A DNA stretch of 21,560 nt. Source: Flavobacteriales bacterium UBA4474 (lineage in GTDB: Bacteria; Bacteroidota; Bacteroidia; Flavobacteriales_D; Sanyastnellaceae). The stretch spans positions 208 through 21,767 of the forward strand of contig DGOE01000028.1 of assembly GCA_002389295.1 (NCBI GenBank), in the 5' to 3' direction. Below the pieces are notes generated by a model that was not told the origin of the DNA, searched no databases, and saw only the letters and a program-made list of their open reading frames with translations. A program made the position numbers and the translations under genes. This document shows positions 15,032-21,560 of the stretch, piece after piece; the stretch's first letter is position 1, and every line of letters starts with the position of its first letter.

Positions 15032-15945
15032 TGGACACAGGTTTTCTCAAGCAGGTTCAATCCGCTTTTGCCGGCGTTCAGGAAGCGCAGATTGCGGCGC
15101 TGCAGACTTTTGATGATGAGGTGAAACTCACCCGCGATGCCTGGGATCGCTCCGCGGGCGGGGGTGGGGACACGCGCATCCTCACCGAAGGACGTGTCAT
15201 CGAAAAGGGCGGGTTGAATTTCTCGGCAGTGGAGGGCGATGTCAATGCGGCACTGGCCGAGCAATTGGGGACGGCGGCCAAGCGTTTTGCCGCCACAGGC
15301 GTGTCCAGCGTGCTCCATCCCTGCAATCCGCATGTGCCCATCATCCACATGAACGTGCGCTATTTCACCCTCGACGATGGCACTTGGTGGTTTGGCGGCG
15401 GCATAGACCTGACCCCGCACTACGTCATTCCCGCAGAAGCCAAGGCCTTTCACGGAGACCTCAAGGCCGTCTGTGACCGCCACAGCGTGGCCGACTACCC
15501 CACCTTCAAGCGCTGGGCCGACCGCTACTTCTACAGCCCGCATCGCGGCGAATCGCGTGGGGTAGGGGGCATCTTTTTCGACCACATGGGGCGTGATGGA
15601 GCGGCCGACCGCAGCGATGCTTTGGCGTTTTGCGTGGACCTGGCCAGCCAGTATGCCAGCATTTACCAGCGGCGCGCGGCTCCTTTTGTACAACAATTCG
15701 TCTCGGCAGACGATGCGGCCTGGCAAGGTCTCCGCCGCGGTCGATATGTGGAGTTCAACCTCGTCCACGACAGGGGCACCCGTTTCGGGCTTGTCTCCGG
15801 TGGACGCACCGAGAGCATCCTCATGAGCCTGCCGTCACGGGCGGATTGGACGTACAACCATCAGCCCCAACCGGGTTCTCCCCAGGCGGAAACGCTCGAA
15901 TGGCTGCGCAAGGGGACGGAGGGCGTTGATTGGATGTCCCAATAA
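15028..15945 (+). CDS. hemF: Oxygen-dependent coproporphyrinogen III oxidase
   Basis: A 305-residue HemF of usual length. Visible signatures are GGGGDTRILTEGRVIEKGG, HPCNPHVPIIHMNVRYF, WWFGGGIDLTPHYV, RYFYSPHRGESRGVGG and RGRYVEFNLVHDRGTRFGL, which together cover the whole family profile. It decarboxylates coproporphyrinogen III to protoporphyrinogen IX using O2, in the cytosol, late in haem synthesis. Its presence implies aerobic growth, which suits an opsin-bearing surface-water bacterium. It begins inside the stop of the LysM gene (ATGA overlap), so translation of the two is probably coupled. It ends with no gap against the convergent queE gene, and no terminator is visible. Confidence 0.97.
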   Translation: MMDTGFLKQVQSAFAGVQEAQIAALQTFDDEVKLTRDAWDRSAGGGGDTRILTEGRVIEKGGLNFSAVEGDVNAALAEQLGTAAKRFAATGVSSVLHPCNPHVPIIHMNVRYFTLDDGTWWFGGGIDLTPHYVIPAEAKAFHGDLKAVCDRHSVADYPTFKRWADRYFYSPHRGESRGVGGIFFDHMGRDGAADRSDALAFCVDLASQYASIYQRRAAPFVQQFVSADDAAWQGLRRGRYVEFNLVHDRGTRFGLVSGGRTESILMSLPSRADWTYNHQPQPGSPQAETLEWLRKGTEGVDWMSQ

Positions 15946-16554
15946 TCAGGGAATCCCGATGTATTTGTGGGTCTGCAGGCTGATGCGCCAGCCGGGCCGG
16001 GTGGCGATCCAAGAGAGGATCCAAAAAGTCGCATCGTCACGCCGGTCCCATTCGGGCTGCAGATAGAGGGCGCATCCGGGGTTGACCTTCTCCGCGTGTT
16101 GGGCAGCCCAGTCCATGTCACTGCGGTGGTAGACCACCACCTTGAGTTCGTCAGCCGCCGCATAGACGTCTTCCCGACAGGCCTTGAATTTCTTGGGTGA
16201 CAACGTGACCCAGTCCCAATCTCCCGACAAGGGATGCGCACCGCTTGTTTCGATGTGGGCCTTGAGCCCGGCGTCCCTCAGCCCCGAGGTCAGCGCGGTG
16301 AGGTCGTGCATGGCCGGCTCTCCCCCAGTCACCACCACGGTTGTGCGGCCGCTCTCCACAGCATCCGCTACCAGTTGGGCCACTGTTTGCTTGGGGTGGG
16401 CGTCCGCGTCCCAGCTTTCCTTGACATCGCACCATACACAGCCTACGTCGCACCCTCCCAGGCGTATGAACCAACTGGGTGTACCGGTGTGGGCGCCCTC
16501 ACCCTGCACGGTGGCAAAGGCCTCCATTACGGGGTAGGCGGTCGCACTGCTCAT
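15946..16554 (-). CDS. queE: 7-carboxy-7-deazaguanine synthase (QueE)
   Basis: A 202-residue radical SAM enzyme. The cluster motif CDVGCVWC (Cys35, Cys39, Cys42) has the canonical Cx3Cx2C spacing. VVTGGEPAMHD is the SAM-binding GGEP block, and ETSG, LSPKKFK and the C-terminal LQTHKYIGIP are typical of QueE. It contracts 6-carboxy-tetrahydropterin to 7-carboxy-7-deazaguanine in the queuosine pathway, cytosolic and needing Mg2+ and SAM. Other queuosine genes are not here. Its start overlaps the rimO stop as ATGA, so it is translated from the rpmG-ftsY-rimO transcript or from a promoter inside rimO. Its stop codon abuts that of the convergent hemF. Confidence 0.95.
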   Translation of the reverse strand: MSSATAYPVMEAFATVQGEGAHTGTPSWFIRLGGCDVGCVWCDVKESWDADAHPKQTVAQLVADAVESGRTTVVVTGGEPAMHDLTALTSGLRDAGLKAHIETSGAHPLSGDWDWVTLSPKKFKACREDVYAAADELKVVVYHRSDMDWAAQHAEKVNPGCALYLQPEWDRRDDATFWILSWIATRPGWRISLQTHKYIGIP

Positions 16555-17864
16555 GCCAGTCGGCCGAAGAGATCGAATTCGGTGGCAGAAGTGATGGTGA
16601 CATCCGCAAAGTCACCCAGCCTTACATAGGTGTCCTCGCCGGTCTCCACACGCACCTCGCAATCCACATCCGGACTGTCAAACTGTGTGCGCCCGATGAA
16701 CACCCCCGCGTCGTTGCGGTCAAACAGTACCCTGTAGGTCTTGCCCACCTTTTCCGCGTTGAGTTCCGCGCTGATGCCCGCTTGCAAGGCCATGACCTCC
16801 TCCACGCGGCGGCGCTTGACCTCCTCGGGGACGTCGTCCTCCATGTTGTAGGCGTGGGTGTCTTCTTCGTGGCTGTAGGTGAAGCAACCGAGGCGGTCAA
16901 AGCGGCTCTCGGCGACCCATTCGAGCATCTCTTTGTGGTCGTCTTCGGTTTCACCGGGGAAGCCGCAGATGAGGGTGGTGCGGATGGCAATGCCCGGCAC
17001 GCGGGAGCGGATGTCGGCGAGCAGCTTGGCGGTCTTCTCGCGGGTGATGCCGCGGCGCATGTTCTTGAGCACCTGGTCAGCACCGTGTTGCAACGGCATG
17101 TCCAGGTAATTGCACACGTTGTCCCGCTCCGCCATCACATCCAAAACGTCCATCGGAAACCCACTCGGGAAGGCGTAGTGTAGGCGGATCCAGTCGATGC
17201 CCTTGACATCGCTCAGCTGCCGCACGAGTTCAGCCAGGCGGCGCTCCTTGTAGATGTCCAGGCCATAGTAAGTCAGGTCCTGTGCGATGAGGATGAGTTC
17301 CTTCACGCCTTGCTCAGCCAAGCCTTGAGCCTGCTTCACCAGGTCCTCTATGGGGGTGGAGCGGTGCTTGCCCCGCATCAGGGGGATGGCGCAAAATGCG
17401 CAGGGCCTGTCGCAACCTTCTGCGATCTTGAGGTAGGCATAGTGCTGCGGTGTGGAAAGCAGGCGCTCTCCAACGAGTTCCTTGCGGTAGTCCGCATTGA
17501 GTGTTTTCAGCAGTTTTGGTAATTCCCGCGTGCCGAAGTAGGCATCCACATCGGGGATTTCCTGCGCGAGTTCGTCGCGGTACCGCTCGCTGAGACACCC
17601 CGTGACGTAGACCCGCTCTACGCGGCCGTCCTGCTTGGCATCCGCGAATTGCAGAATGGTGTCTATGCTTTGTTGCTTGGCGCTTTCGATGAAGCCGCAG
17701 GTGTTGATGATCACCACGGGAGCTGCGTCCACAGGGGTATCGTGTGTCACCTCGAAGTCGTTGGCCTGCAATTGGCGCATCAAGACCTCTGAATCAAAGG
17801 TGTTTTTGGCGCAGCCGAGGGTCACCACATGGGCGCGACGGCGGGAAGCGGTGCGTGCCCTCAT
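16551..17864 (-). CDS. rimO: Ribosomal protein S12 methylthiotransferase RimO
   Basis: A 437-residue methylthiotransferase. The N-terminal MTTase domain has the three cysteines of the auxiliary 4Fe-4S cluster (Cys18, Cys56, Cys90). The radical SAM domain has GCDRPCAFCAIP with Cys151, Cys155 and Cys158, and a C-terminal TRAM-like domain covers about 370-437. YFGTRELPKLL and LDMPLQHG fit RimO better than the tRNA enzyme MiaB. RimO adds a methylthio group to an aspartate of ribosomal protein S12 using two SAM. It overlaps ftsY upstream and queE downstream, each by ATGA, so the three are almost certainly co-translated. Confidence 0.95.
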   Translation of the reverse strand: MRARTASRRRAHVVTLGCAKNTFDSEVLMRQLQANDFEVTHDTPVDAAPVVIINTCGFIESAKQQSIDTILQFADAKQDGRVERVYVTGCLSERYRDELAQEIPDVDAYFGTRELPKLLKTLNADYRKELVGERLLSTPQHYAYLKIAEGCDRPCAFCAIPLMRGKHRSTPIEDLVKQAQGLAEQGVKELILIAQDLTYYGLDIYKERRLAELVRQLSDVKGIDWIRLHYAFPSGFPMDVLDVMAERDNVCNYLDMPLQHGADQVLKNMRRGITREKTAKLLADIRSRVPGIAIRTTLICGFPGETEDDHKEMLEWVAESRFDRLGCFTYSHEEDTHAYNMEDDVPEEVKRRRVEEVMALQAGISAELNAEKVGKTYRVLFDRNDAGVFIGRTQFDSPDVDCEVRVETGEDTYVRLGDFADVTITSATEFDLFGRLA

Positions 17865-18844
17865 GCTTCTGATTTTTCCTCCCCAAACTGCTCTGGAAGC
17901 AGCGAGTCCACGAATTCCATGGCATTGAATACCTGCAGGTCTTCCGCCTGCTCACCCACACCGATGAACCTGACGGGAATCTTGAATTCTTCCGCAATGC
18001 CAATGACCACACCGCCGCGCGCGGTGCCGTCCAGTTTCGTCAGCACCAGCCCTGAGACCTCGGTGGCGGCGGTAAACTGTTTGGCCTGCTCCAAGGCATT
18101 TTGCCCGGTCGACCCATCGAGGACCAACAGCACCTCTTGGGGGACGCCCGGTGACAATTTTTGCATCACCCGCTTGATTTTGGACAGCTCGTCCATCAGG
18201 TGCTTCTTGTTGTGCAGCCTTCCGGCCGTATCGATGATCACCACGTCGTGTTGCTTGGCCACAGCGCTTTGAACCGCGTCGAAAGCCACTGCTGCGGGGT
18301 CCGCATCCTGGCCTTGGGAGACAAAGTGTGCACCTGCGCGTTCCGTCCAAACCCGCAGTTGATCTACTGCTGCCGCTCGGAAGGTGTCGGCCGCCCCCAC
18401 TGTGACCTGGAGCCCCTGGGAGGCGAATTGGTGGCACAGCTTGCCGATGGTGGTGGTCTTGCCCACGCCGTTGACCCCGACAATCAAAAACACGTAAGGA
18501 CCGTCCGTCGCGGGGATGGTGAGGTCTGTGGGGCCGTCTCCACGGTGGGCTTCCAACATGCCTGCGATCTCCTCGCGCAGCATGGGGAGCAAAAGGTCGA
18601 TGGACTTGGAGCTCTCCCGGGAGGTGCGCTCTTCAATGCGCTGAATGATGCGGGTGGTTGTTCCGACGCCAATGTCGCTGGTGATGAGGGCCTCCTCCAA
18701 CTCCTCCAAGACGTCGGCGTCGATGTCTTTCTTGCCCAATACCGCGCGGGAAAGCTTCTCGAGGACGCCGCGTTTGGTGCGCGCAAGGCCACGATCCAGC
18801 GTTTCCTTTTTTTCCGAGCTGAACAGCCGCTTGAAAAATGACAT
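17861..18844 (-). CDS. ftsY: Signal recognition particle receptor FtsY
   Basis: A 327-residue SRP-receptor GTPase with a short N-terminal tail (MSFFKRLFSSEKKE) in place of the long acidic A domain of E. coli FtsY. The N domain covers about 15-105, and the G domain has GVNGVGKT (123-130), DTFRAAA (153-159), DTAGR (205-209) and TKLDG (269-273), followed by GGVVIGIAEEFKIPVRFIGVGE. It docks the SRP-ribosome complex at the membrane for insertion of membrane proteins. The ATG at 18844 is preferred over one at 18886, which would place the hairpin at 18870-18904 inside the gene. Its stop overlaps rimO by ATGA. Confidence 0.97.
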   Translation of the reverse strand: MSFFKRLFSSEKKETLDRGLARTKRGVLEKLSRAVLGKKDIDADVLEELEEALITSDIGVGTTTRIIQRIEERTSRESSKSIDLLLPMLREEIAGMLEAHRGDGPTDLTIPATDGPYVFLIVGVNGVGKTTTIGKLCHQFASQGLQVTVGAADTFRAAAVDQLRVWTERAGAHFVSQGQDADPAAVAFDAVQSAVAKQHDVVIIDTAGRLHNKKHLMDELSKIKRVMQKLSPGVPQEVLLVLDGSTGQNALEQAKQFTAATEVSGLVLTKLDGTARGGVVIGIAEEFKIPVRFIGVGEQAEDLQVFNAMEFVDSLLPEQFGEEKSEA

Positions 18845-18869
18845 GCGTCGAAGGTAAGGGGGTATGCAA

Positions 18870-18904
18870 CGAGGGCCGACTCCCAATGTGGAAGTCGGCC
18901 CTCG
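18870..18904 (-). terminator. Strong hairpin between DUF4295 gene and ftsY
   Basis: Arms CGAGGGCCGACT and AGTCGGCCCTCG (12 bp) extend by CC/GG past one unpaired A to a short loop. On the minus strand the exit side reads TTGCATACC, which lacks a T-run, so this is not a textbook terminator. A partial stop or mRNA-processing element separating ribosomal genes from ftsY is more likely. Confidence 0.55.
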
Positions 18905-18930
18905 TCCGCCTCAGGGGCGCGTGGGTGAAC

Positions 18931-19083
18931 TCAGTTTGAGAACCAAGCTTTCACTTCGTCGTTGTGAACGACTTCCTGACGGAAGGCGTAAGCCCCGGTC
19001 TTTGGACTCTTGTACATCTTGATGCACATGGTGTGCTGCTTTCCGCCTCCTTTCTGGAGTGACGCGACTGTTTTCTTAGCCAT
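18931..19083 (-). CDS. DUF4295 small basic protein
   Basis: A 50-residue protein. It begins MAKKTVASLQKGGGKQH and ends VKAWFSN, with the central block KMYKSPKTGAYAFRQE that marks DUF4295, a small family I know only from Bacteroidota, encoded next to rpmG. Its Lys-rich, ribosomal-protein-like composition and position suggest a ribosome-associated role, but the function is not established. It starts 18 bases after the rpmG stop and is followed by the hairpin at 18870-18904. It contains a single cysteine (residue 20) and no zinc ribbon. Confidence 0.93.
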   Translation of the reverse strand: MAKKTVASLQKGGGKQHTMCIKMYKSPKTGAYAFRQEVVHNDEVKAWFSN

Positions 19084-19101
19084 GGTTTCTCAGCTTCGGG
19101 G

Positions 19102-19284
19102 TTACTTAATTTCCTTGTGGACCGTCATCTTCCGCAGGATCGGGTTGTATTTCTTCAACTCGATCCGATCGGGCGTGTTCTTACGGTTCTTGTTTGTCAC
19201 ATAGCGGGATGTGCCGGGCATGCCCGAATCCTTGTGCTCTGTGCACTCAATGATGACTTGTACGCGGTTACCTTTCTTCGCCAT
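19102..19284 (-). CDS. rpmG: Large-subunit ribosomal protein bL33
   Basis: A 60-residue bL33. MAKKGNRVQVIIECTEHK, then SRYVTNKNRKNTPDRIELKKY and LRKMTVHKEIK, match the family end to end. Only one cysteine is present, so it is the zinc-free (C-minus) form that does not need zinc to fold. It sits in the 50S subunit near the E site. In many Bacteroidota rpmB (bL28) lies directly upstream, but here the upstream neighbour is the divergent ftsK and rpmB is elsewhere. A good -7 box lies 20 bases before the start, so it is likely the first gene of the rpmG-DUF4295-ftsY-rimO-queE cluster. Confidence 0.97.
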   Translation of the reverse strand: MAKKGNRVQVIIECTEHKDSGMPGTSRYVTNKNRKNTPDRIELKKYNPILRKMTVHKEIK

Positions 19285-19303
19285 GGTCCGGGAAAATGGA
19301 GGG

Positions 19304-19329
19304 CAAAGATAGGTATTTCCTCTTCCAAA
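19304..19329 (-). promoter_or_regulatory. Candidate rpmG promoter
   Basis: On the minus strand TATCTTTG (19311-19304) matches the Bacteroidota -7 consensus TAnnTTTG perfectly and lies 20 bases before the rpmG ATG. A TTTG upstream (19329-19326) is separated by 14 bases, shorter than the usual 17-23, so the -33 assignment is weak. Confidence 0.45.
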
Positions 19330-19392
19330 TCCGCTTGTGAATAAGCAGGAAAGACATCCTGCGTTAGGAAAGGTACCCCGCTTACTTTCGAT

Positions 19393-21560
19393 ATGATGTC
19401 ACGACGTGCCGCTACACCCCGCAAATCAAGGAATTCCAAATCCAAGGCTGCGCCTCGAAACCGCCGATTGGACGAGGTGGAAACGGCCACCGTGGAGAAA
19501 GTAGCGTCCAAGCCGGGCCGAGGCAAAGGCCGAGCGGCTTCCGGAAAAAAGAAGGAAATGAGCCGGCGGGAACAGCGCAAGGAAGACCGCCGTATCCGCC
19601 AAGAAGAGCGGGACGCCAAGAGGTTGGAGCGCCAGAAGGCGTGGGAACAACGCACAGCTTGGCTGCGTGATCCCAGGGTAAAGCAGGGGGTGGGAATCGT
19701 GGCCCTCACCCTGGGCGGATTCATGGTCTTGGCAGGCGCGAGCGCGGTCTTGACGGGAGCCGCCGATATCCGCTTGATCCAAAGTGACGCGGTACCCGGC
19801 GAAGGCAGTTTCCGCAACTTGTTGGGGGCCTTGGGCGCGCGCTGGGCCTATGCCTTCATGCGGGGCGGGTTTGGGGTTGCCGCGCCATTGTTTGGGGTGT
19901 GGATGGCTGCCGCAGGTGTGCGGTTGCTTGCGCCCGAACGCTTGCCCCACCTGGGCAGGGCGCTGAGAAGCCTGTTTGTGGCCGCGCTGTTGCTGCCTTG
20001 GACCATGGGGCTGTTGACCTTGAGTTTTGATGTGGAATCGGGGCTGGTCTCGGGCTGGGGCAATGACCACCTTGTTGGCGCGGTAGGACTGTGGCTGACG
20101 CAGTGGAGCCGTTTTGCCCTGGGCGTAACGGGCTCGGTCCTGACAATGGCCGCGGCCTATGCCCTCTGGGCGATCGCGCACCCAAAGGTTTCTGCAGGGC
20201 TGAGGGCCTTTTTTGCCCGTGAAGCGCACGATGAGGAGCTGCCCTGGGACGACGACGATGATGTCGACGACGGATACACGGAGGATTCTACAACGGCAGA
20301 AAATGATGGGTATGATGGCCCATTGGGTGGGGATTCCGAATCGGAGAATCCAGAATGGGACCACTACATGGAACCGGACAAGATGCCCATCACAGGGGCG
20401 GATCCCGAGCCCGCAACACCGGCTGCTGCGCAGGAAGATGAAGCGCCTCCCAGCCCCGCTCCGTCTCCCGCTGAGGAGCCGGTCCCAGCTGTAGAGGAGG
20501 CGCCCAACCAGCATGGTCAGCCCGAAGCTGCGGACCCAGCAGCGCCCGATGCAGATGATGCAGATGATGGAAAAGCCACGCTTGAAGTAGAGGAGTCGGC
20601 CGAAGAGGTGGCCTTGACCGAGGATGAGATTGACACCAAGGTGCAGGCCTTTGGCGAATACGACCCCACCCTCGAATTGAGCCGGTTCGAATTGCCCAAT
20701 ATCGACCTCTTGGCCAACCACGGCTCGGGCAAGACCCAGGTCAGCAAGGAGGAGCTCGAAGCCAACAAGCAGCGGATTGAGGACACCCTCAACAACTACG
20801 GCATTGAGATTGCCAGCATCATAGCTTCCATCGGTCCCACGGTGACGCTCTACGAATTGGTGCCGGCTCCAGGGGTGCGCATTTCCAAGATCAAGAACCT
20901 TGAAGACGACATTGCATTGAGTCTTGCGGCATTGGGTATCCGCATTATTGCGCCCATTCCGGGCAGGGGCACCATTGGCATTGAGGTGCCCAATTCAAAC
21001 CCCGATGTGGTGTCCATGCGGGCGCTGATTGCCAGTGACAAATTCCAAAACAGCGATGCGGCCCTGCCCATTGCCATCGGCAAGACGATCTCGAATGAGA
21101 CGTATGTCTTTGACCTCGCCAAGATGCCGCACATGCTCATGGCCGGCGCCACCGGTCAGGGTAAGTCCGTCGGGCTCAATGCGATGCTGGTTTCATTGCT
21201 CTACAAAAAGCACCCCAGTCAATTGAAGTTTGTACTGGTCGACCCCAAGAAGGTCGAGCTGACGCTCTTCAATCACATCGAGCGCCACTACCTCGCCAAG
21301 CTGCCCGACAGCGAAGAGGCCATCATCACCGACACCAGCCAGGTGGTGCGCACCATCAAGTCGCTTTGCCTGGAGATGGACCAGCGCTACGAATTGCTCA
21401 AGAACGCCCAGTGTCGCAACCTCAAGGAGTACAACGCCAAGTTCGTCCGGCGCAAGCTCAACCCGGAGAATGGGCACCGCTATCTGCCGTATATCGTGCT
21501 GGTTATCGACGAATTCGCCGACCTGATCATGACGGCCGGCAAGGAGGTGGAAATGCCCAT
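19393..21560 (+). CDS. ftsK: DNA translocase FtsK (3' end outside the window)
   Basis: An open frame of 722 codons, cut by the window edge. The N-terminus (1-95) is very basic. Membrane segments lie at about 99-120, 155-180, 190-212 and 228-260. An acidic, Pro/Ala-rich linker spans about 270-420. The motor region follows, with LVPAPGVRISKIKNLEDDIA (alpha domain), Walker A GATGQGKS (585-592) and Walker B VLVIDEF with Asp706 and Glu707. FtsK anchors at the division septum and pumps DNA to finish chromosome segregation at dif. The gamma domain that reads KOPS should lie past the edge. ATGs at 19393 and 19396 are equally good starts. It is divergent from rpmG, with about 108 bases between. Confidence 0.96.
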   Translation, partial: MMSRRAATPRKSRNSKSKAAPRNRRLDEVETATVEKVASKPGRGKGRAASGKKKEMSRREQRKEDRRIRQEERDAKRLERQKAWEQRTAWLRDPRVKQGVGIVALTLGGFMVLAGASAVLTGAADIRLIQSDAVPGEGSFRNLLGALGARWAYAFMRGGFGVAAPLFGVWMAAAGVRLLAPERLPHLGRALRSLFVAALLLPWTMGLLTLSFDVESGLVSGWGNDHLVGAVGLWLTQWSRFALGVTGSVLTMAAAYALWAIAHPKVSAGLRAFFAREAHDEELPWDDDDDVDDGYTEDSTTAENDGYDGPLGGDSESENPEWDHYMEPDKMPITGADPEPATPAAAQEDEAPPSPAPSPAEEPVPAVEEAPNQHGQPEAADPAAPDADDADDGKATLEVEESAEEVALTEDEIDTKVQAFGEYDPTLELSRFELPNIDLLANHGSGKTQVSKEELEANKQRIEDTLNNYGIEIASIIASIGPTVTLYELVPAPGVRISKIKNLEDDIALSLAALGIRIIAPIPGRGTIGIEVPNSNPDVVSMRALIASDKFQNSDAALPIAIGKTISNETYVFDLAKMPHMLMAGATGQGKSVGLNAMLVSLLYKKHPSQLKFVLVDPKKVELTLFNHIERHYLAKLPDSEEAIITDTSQVVRTIKSLCLEMDQRYELLKNAQCRNLKEYNAKFVRRKLNPENGHRYLPYIVLVIDEFADLIMTAGKEVEMP

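Noticed and set aside
19345..19362. Hairpin GCAGGA / TCCTGC between rpmG and ftsK
   Set aside because: The stem is only 6 bp, has no T-run, and sits in a divergent promoter region where a terminator makes no sense.

Overview
The window looks like chromosomal DNA of a proteorhodopsin-bearing aquatic Bacteroidota, probably a fairly GC-rich member of Flavobacteriales. The evidence is a type IX secretion C-terminal sorting domain, the Bacteroidota-specific DUF4295 protein between rpmG and ftsY, lipobox lipoproteins, promoter elements close to the TTG / TAnnTTTG pattern, weak Shine-Dalgarno sequences, and a Flavobacteriia-like green proteorhodopsin with its retinal synthase. I saw no rRNA, tRNA, CRISPR array, IS element or phage gene. 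Apart from the window ends, all genes appear intact.

Layout. (1) 1-1252: a small lipoprotein (+) faces a four-helix membrane protein and a cold-shock protein (both -), with a terminator hairpin behind the cold-shock gene. (2) 1508-4807: a 1099-residue secreted CotH-kinase/lamin-tail protein with a T9SS tail. (3) 4951-6588: a flavin-dependent halogenase-like enzyme. (4) 6848-8971: mnmH and selD, a selenium pair for tRNA 2-selenouridine, closed by a bidirectional terminator. (5) 9018-11017 (-): green proteorhodopsin, beta-carotene dioxygenase (blh) and a Cys-rich lipoprotein, with a strong hairpin between opsin and blh. (6) 11138-11716 (-): maf. (7) 11865-15945 (+): guaA, a LysM/periplasmic-binding-like protein and hemF, each pair joined by an ATGA overlap. 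(8) 15946-19284 (-): rpmG, DUF4295, ftsY, rimO and queE, the last three joined by ATGA overlaps. (9) 19393 to the end (+): ftsK, cut by the window edge.

How the genes work together. The opsin has the carboxylates of an outward proton pump, and blh supplies its retinal. The opsin also carries the glycine that opens a carotenoid window in xanthorhodopsin-like pumps, so it may use an antenna pigment. SelD makes selenophosphate, which MnmH uses on tRNA wobble uridine. The remaining genes are housekeeping: GMP synthesis, haem synthesis, ribosome and tRNA modification, membrane targeting and chromosome segregation. I found no clearly new multi-gene system. The best leads are the opsin cassette (antenna glycine, intercistronic hairpin, leader palindrome, Cys-rich lipoprotein), the orphan halogenase-like enzyme, the altered Walker A of MnmH, and the composite CotH and LysM proteins.
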